Position numbers and translations under genes: made by a program | Notes under the pieces: generated by a model | Database searches by the model: none | Told to the model about the DNA's origin: nothing | Seen by the model: only the letters and a program-made list of their open reading frames with translations | NCBI RefSeq assembly: GCF_027980145.1 | Contig: NZ_JAMZNK010000034.1 | Span: forward strand, 1 to 62,058 | DNA: 62,058 nt | Direction: 5' to 3' | Origin: Flavobacterium azizsancarii | Lineage (GTDB): Bacteria; Bacteroidota; Bacteroidia; Flavobacteriales; Flavobacteriaceae | Part shown: positions 60,764 to 62,058 of the stretch, one piece after another | Layout: each line of letters starts with the position of its first letter | Position numbering within the stretch: the stretch's first letter is position 1

Positions 60764-60916
60764 CTAGCTAAAAATCTTTTTGAAAAAACCTTTTTTTGCT
60801 CGTTCCTGTAAATCGGGATTATTTATGTTTCCGTTTTCAAAGCGGAATCTTCTAAATTTCATCAATTTTACATTTAAGTCAAAACGTACTTCGTCAACAG
60901 TTTTCATTTCAGTCAT
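60764..60916 (-). CDS. 50-residue basic protein divergent from LC7-like pair 2
   Basis: A 50-codon frame starts at the ATG at 60914-60916 and ends TAG at 60764. The product, MTEMKTVDEVRFDLNVKLMK followed by FRRFRFENGNINNPDLQERA and KKGFFKKIFS, is basic. A TAGCTTTG promoter box lies eight bases before the start, so the leader is very short. Its pattern D-L-x-x-K-L-x-x-F-x-x-F-R-F and the later G-F-F-K-x-I match the 71-residue protein at 49865-50080, which holds the same position next to the other LC7-like pair. Confidence 0.7.
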   Translation of the reverse strand: MTEMKTVDEVRFDLNVKLMKFRRFRFENGNINNPDLQERAKKGFFKKIFS

Positions 60917-60923
60917 TTTTTTG

Positions 60924-60931
60924 CAAAGCTA
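60924..60931 (-). promoter_or_regulatory. Promoter -7 box (TAGCTTTG) of the 50-residue protein
   Basis: The minus strand reads TAGCTTTG, an exact TAnnTTTG match eight bases from the ATG, which would give a nearly leaderless message. Confidence 0.55.
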
Positions 60932-61157
60932 TGAAAAACTTCCAGTAAACTAAATTTCTTCTAAATGTTAAAATAATATTTAAGATATCTGAATTAGATT
61001 GCTGTTTTTTTAGATAAATCTTCTTTTTTTGTTTGCGTTTTTTATAAAATTTATTTTAAAAATAAAGAAACAGTATCGTATAAATAAAAGTATTTCAAAT
61101 GGTTACGTGTGCCTTTTTTTTTAACAAGTGTTTATCGGACAATTCTGTTTATTAAAA

Positions 61158-61165
61158 TATCTTTG
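61158..61165 (+). promoter_or_regulatory. Promoter -7 box (TATCTTTG) of LC7-like pair 2
   Basis: TATCTTTG fits TAnnTTTG and lies 29 bases before the ATG at 61195. Upstream the 200-base stretch is extremely AT-rich, with no clear TTG at the expected distance. Confidence 0.55.
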
Positions 61166-61194
61166 ACCCTTCTTAAAAATGAATAACAAAAGAT

Positions 61195-61515
61195 ATGATT
61201 GATTTAAATACACTTGTAGAAGAAACTGGGGCTGAATCTGGATTGACTTTTAATATAGATGGCATCTTGTTGGAATCTGTTAATTTAGAGTATGATGGTA
61301 ATGTAGCGGCAATGATTGGAATGATACTTAAGATGTGTTTAGAAATGTCTGAAGATGTTAATAATGGAGATCTTAAACAAGTCATGATTAAGAATAAAGA
61401 TGGTATTGTGGTGGCTAATAAAGACGAGCAGGATAACTGCGTTGCGTTGCTTTCTAAAGATATAAGTAAAATGGGACTTTTGCTGCGCAAGATGGATACC
61501 GTTTTCAATAATTAA
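61195..61515 (+). CDS. Roadblock/LC7-like protein A, copy 2
   Basis: The 106-residue protein (MIDLNTLVEETGAESGLTFN) has the roadblock/LC7 order of strands and helices: LLESVNLEYDGNVAAMIGMI (residues 25-44), NGDLKQVMIKNKDGIVVANK (residues 57-76) and CVALLSKDISKMGLLLRKMD (residues 82-101). It is shorter at both ends than the copy at 49331-49687 and shares only about a third of residues with it. It is 18 bases upstream of its partner gene B. No Ras-like GTPase gene is seen nearby. Confidence 0.7.
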   Translation: MIDLNTLVEETGAESGLTFNIDGILLESVNLEYDGNVAAMIGMILKMCLEMSEDVNNGDLKQVMIKNKDGIVVANKDEQDNCVALLSKDISKMGLLLRKMDTVFNN

Positions 61516-61533
61516 TTTAAATACAATTAAAAC

Positions 61534-61908
61534 ATGTCAGATTTTTTACAGAATTTTCAAAACGATTTAAAAGAAAATATCAACGGATTCATTGCTGTTT
61601 CAGTAACTGAAGTTGAAACGGGAATGTCTTATTCTTCACTTTCTTTAAATCCAAATTTTGACCCGGAATTAGCATCTGCTTATAATTTAGAAGTTGTAAA
61701 AGCAAAATTAAGCGCTATTAAAGCTTTAGGATTAAACCAAAAAATCAATGATATCTTAATTACACTAACAGATCAAATACATATTATAGATGTATCTGAA
61801 GATGGTAAATATTTTATTTATTTAGCTGTAGATTCAACAAAAGCGAACCTTGGATTAACAAGAGCGACTTTGTCTAAATTCAAAAAAGACATTATTTCAA
61901 AACTATAA
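61534..61908 (+). CDS. Roadblock/LC7-like protein B, copy 2
   Basis: The 124-residue protein begins MSDFLQNFQNDLKENINGFI and contains NPNFDPELASAYNLEVVKAK, ILITLTDQIHIIDVSEDGKY and DSTKANLGLTRATLSKFKKD. It matches the gene at 48915-49295 along its whole length, with about 60% identical residues counted by eye, much more than the A genes. The same arrangement A then B holds in both copies, which suggests the products act together. Confidence 0.72.
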   Translation: MSDFLQNFQNDLKENINGFIAVSVTEVETGMSYSSLSLNPNFDPELASAYNLEVVKAKLSAIKALGLNQKINDILITLTDQIHIIDVSEDGKYFIYLAVDSTKANLGLTRATLSKFKKDIISKL

Positions 61909-61915
61909 TATTTGC

Positions 61916-62058
61916 CCCAATAATGAGAAAAGGCTGTTCAGAATTTCGAGGGCACTGAAAAAGTCCTTTAAAGTTAAAAAGGTAATTTTATAAGTAAAAT
62001 AGAGGCTCTGAGAATCGTCTGTACGAAAGTGTTCTCCGTCACCTATCCGAGGATATCA
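61916..62058. other. Unassigned sequence at the right edge
   Basis: This stretch has an abrupt change to words such as GAGGGCACTGAAAAAGTCC and GAGAATCG...GTTCTCCG (a hairpin with arms GAGAA/TTCTC). No complete gene is present; a minus-strand frame of about 50 codons is open across it. It could be the end of an insertion sequence or intron, but I cannot assign it. Confidence 0.35.

Overview
The window looks like chromosomal DNA of a Flavobacterium-type bacterium (Bacteroidota). It is AT-rich and almost lacks Shine-Dalgarno sites. Many genes have the Bacteroidota promoter box TAnnTTTG, sometimes with TTG about 20 bases upstream. Typical family members are present: a TonB-dependent receptor with a carboxypeptidase-like N-terminal domain, the Bat aerotolerance operon, OmpA with thrombospondin-3 repeats, and long isoleucyl-tRNA synthetase. 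I see no rRNA, tRNA or CRISPR. The left edge carries what looks like the 3' end of a group II intron, and the right edge ends in unassigned sequence that may also be a mobile-element end.

Layout. 0.4-3.6 kb: minus-strand operon yicC - secreted protein - gmk - DoxX - nadD. 4-9 kb: ArsC-like reductase, DinB-like protein, RlpA-like protein, small membrane protein, TonB receptor. 9.3-17.8 kb (minus): pgi, two small envelope proteins, M23 peptidase, tryptophan dioxygenase, DUF3108 protein, a candidate small RNA, then hppD and hmgA of tyrosine catabolism. 18-22 kb: patatin/surface-antigen phospholipase and uvrC. 22.4-26 kb: M14-type deacylase, 5-formyl-THF cyclo-ligase, VWA lipoprotein. 26-35.5 kb: moxR - DUF58 - BatD-like - batA - batB - batC - batD - batE. 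35.7-40.8 kb: aldo/keto reductase, GNAT, SDR, AlbA_2-type protein, DUF3298 lipoprotein, with repeat-rich gaps. 40.9-48.7 kb: trans-sulfuration enzyme, gdhA, recO, ileS, dksA-like gene. 48.9-61.9 kb: two copies of a roadblock/LC7-like gene pair facing outward around lspA, an AddA-like helicase-nuclease, kbl, ompA, an AddB-like nuclease and a small ABC ATPase locus.

Most notable finding. A three-gene module occurs twice in inverted orientation (48.9-50.1 kb and 60.8-61.9 kb). Each copy is a pair of small roadblock/LC7-like genes. Divergent from each pair is a very small basic protein (71 aa and 50 aa), and these two share a weak but recognisable pattern. The 50-aa gene is very short and easily missed. 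I do not recognise this as a described system, and no Ras-like GTPase partner is visible in the window.

The intergenic DNA is unusually rich in short palindromic and tandem repeats of several families. Examples are a 32-base perfect palindrome near 4,974 with a near copy inside the bat operon, a 3 x 96-base tandem array at 39.5 kb, an inverted repeat whose arm supplies the hmgA stop codon, and different palindromes in most gaps of the bat operon. Function calls rest on motifs seen in the translations and general family knowledge; no database search was possible.
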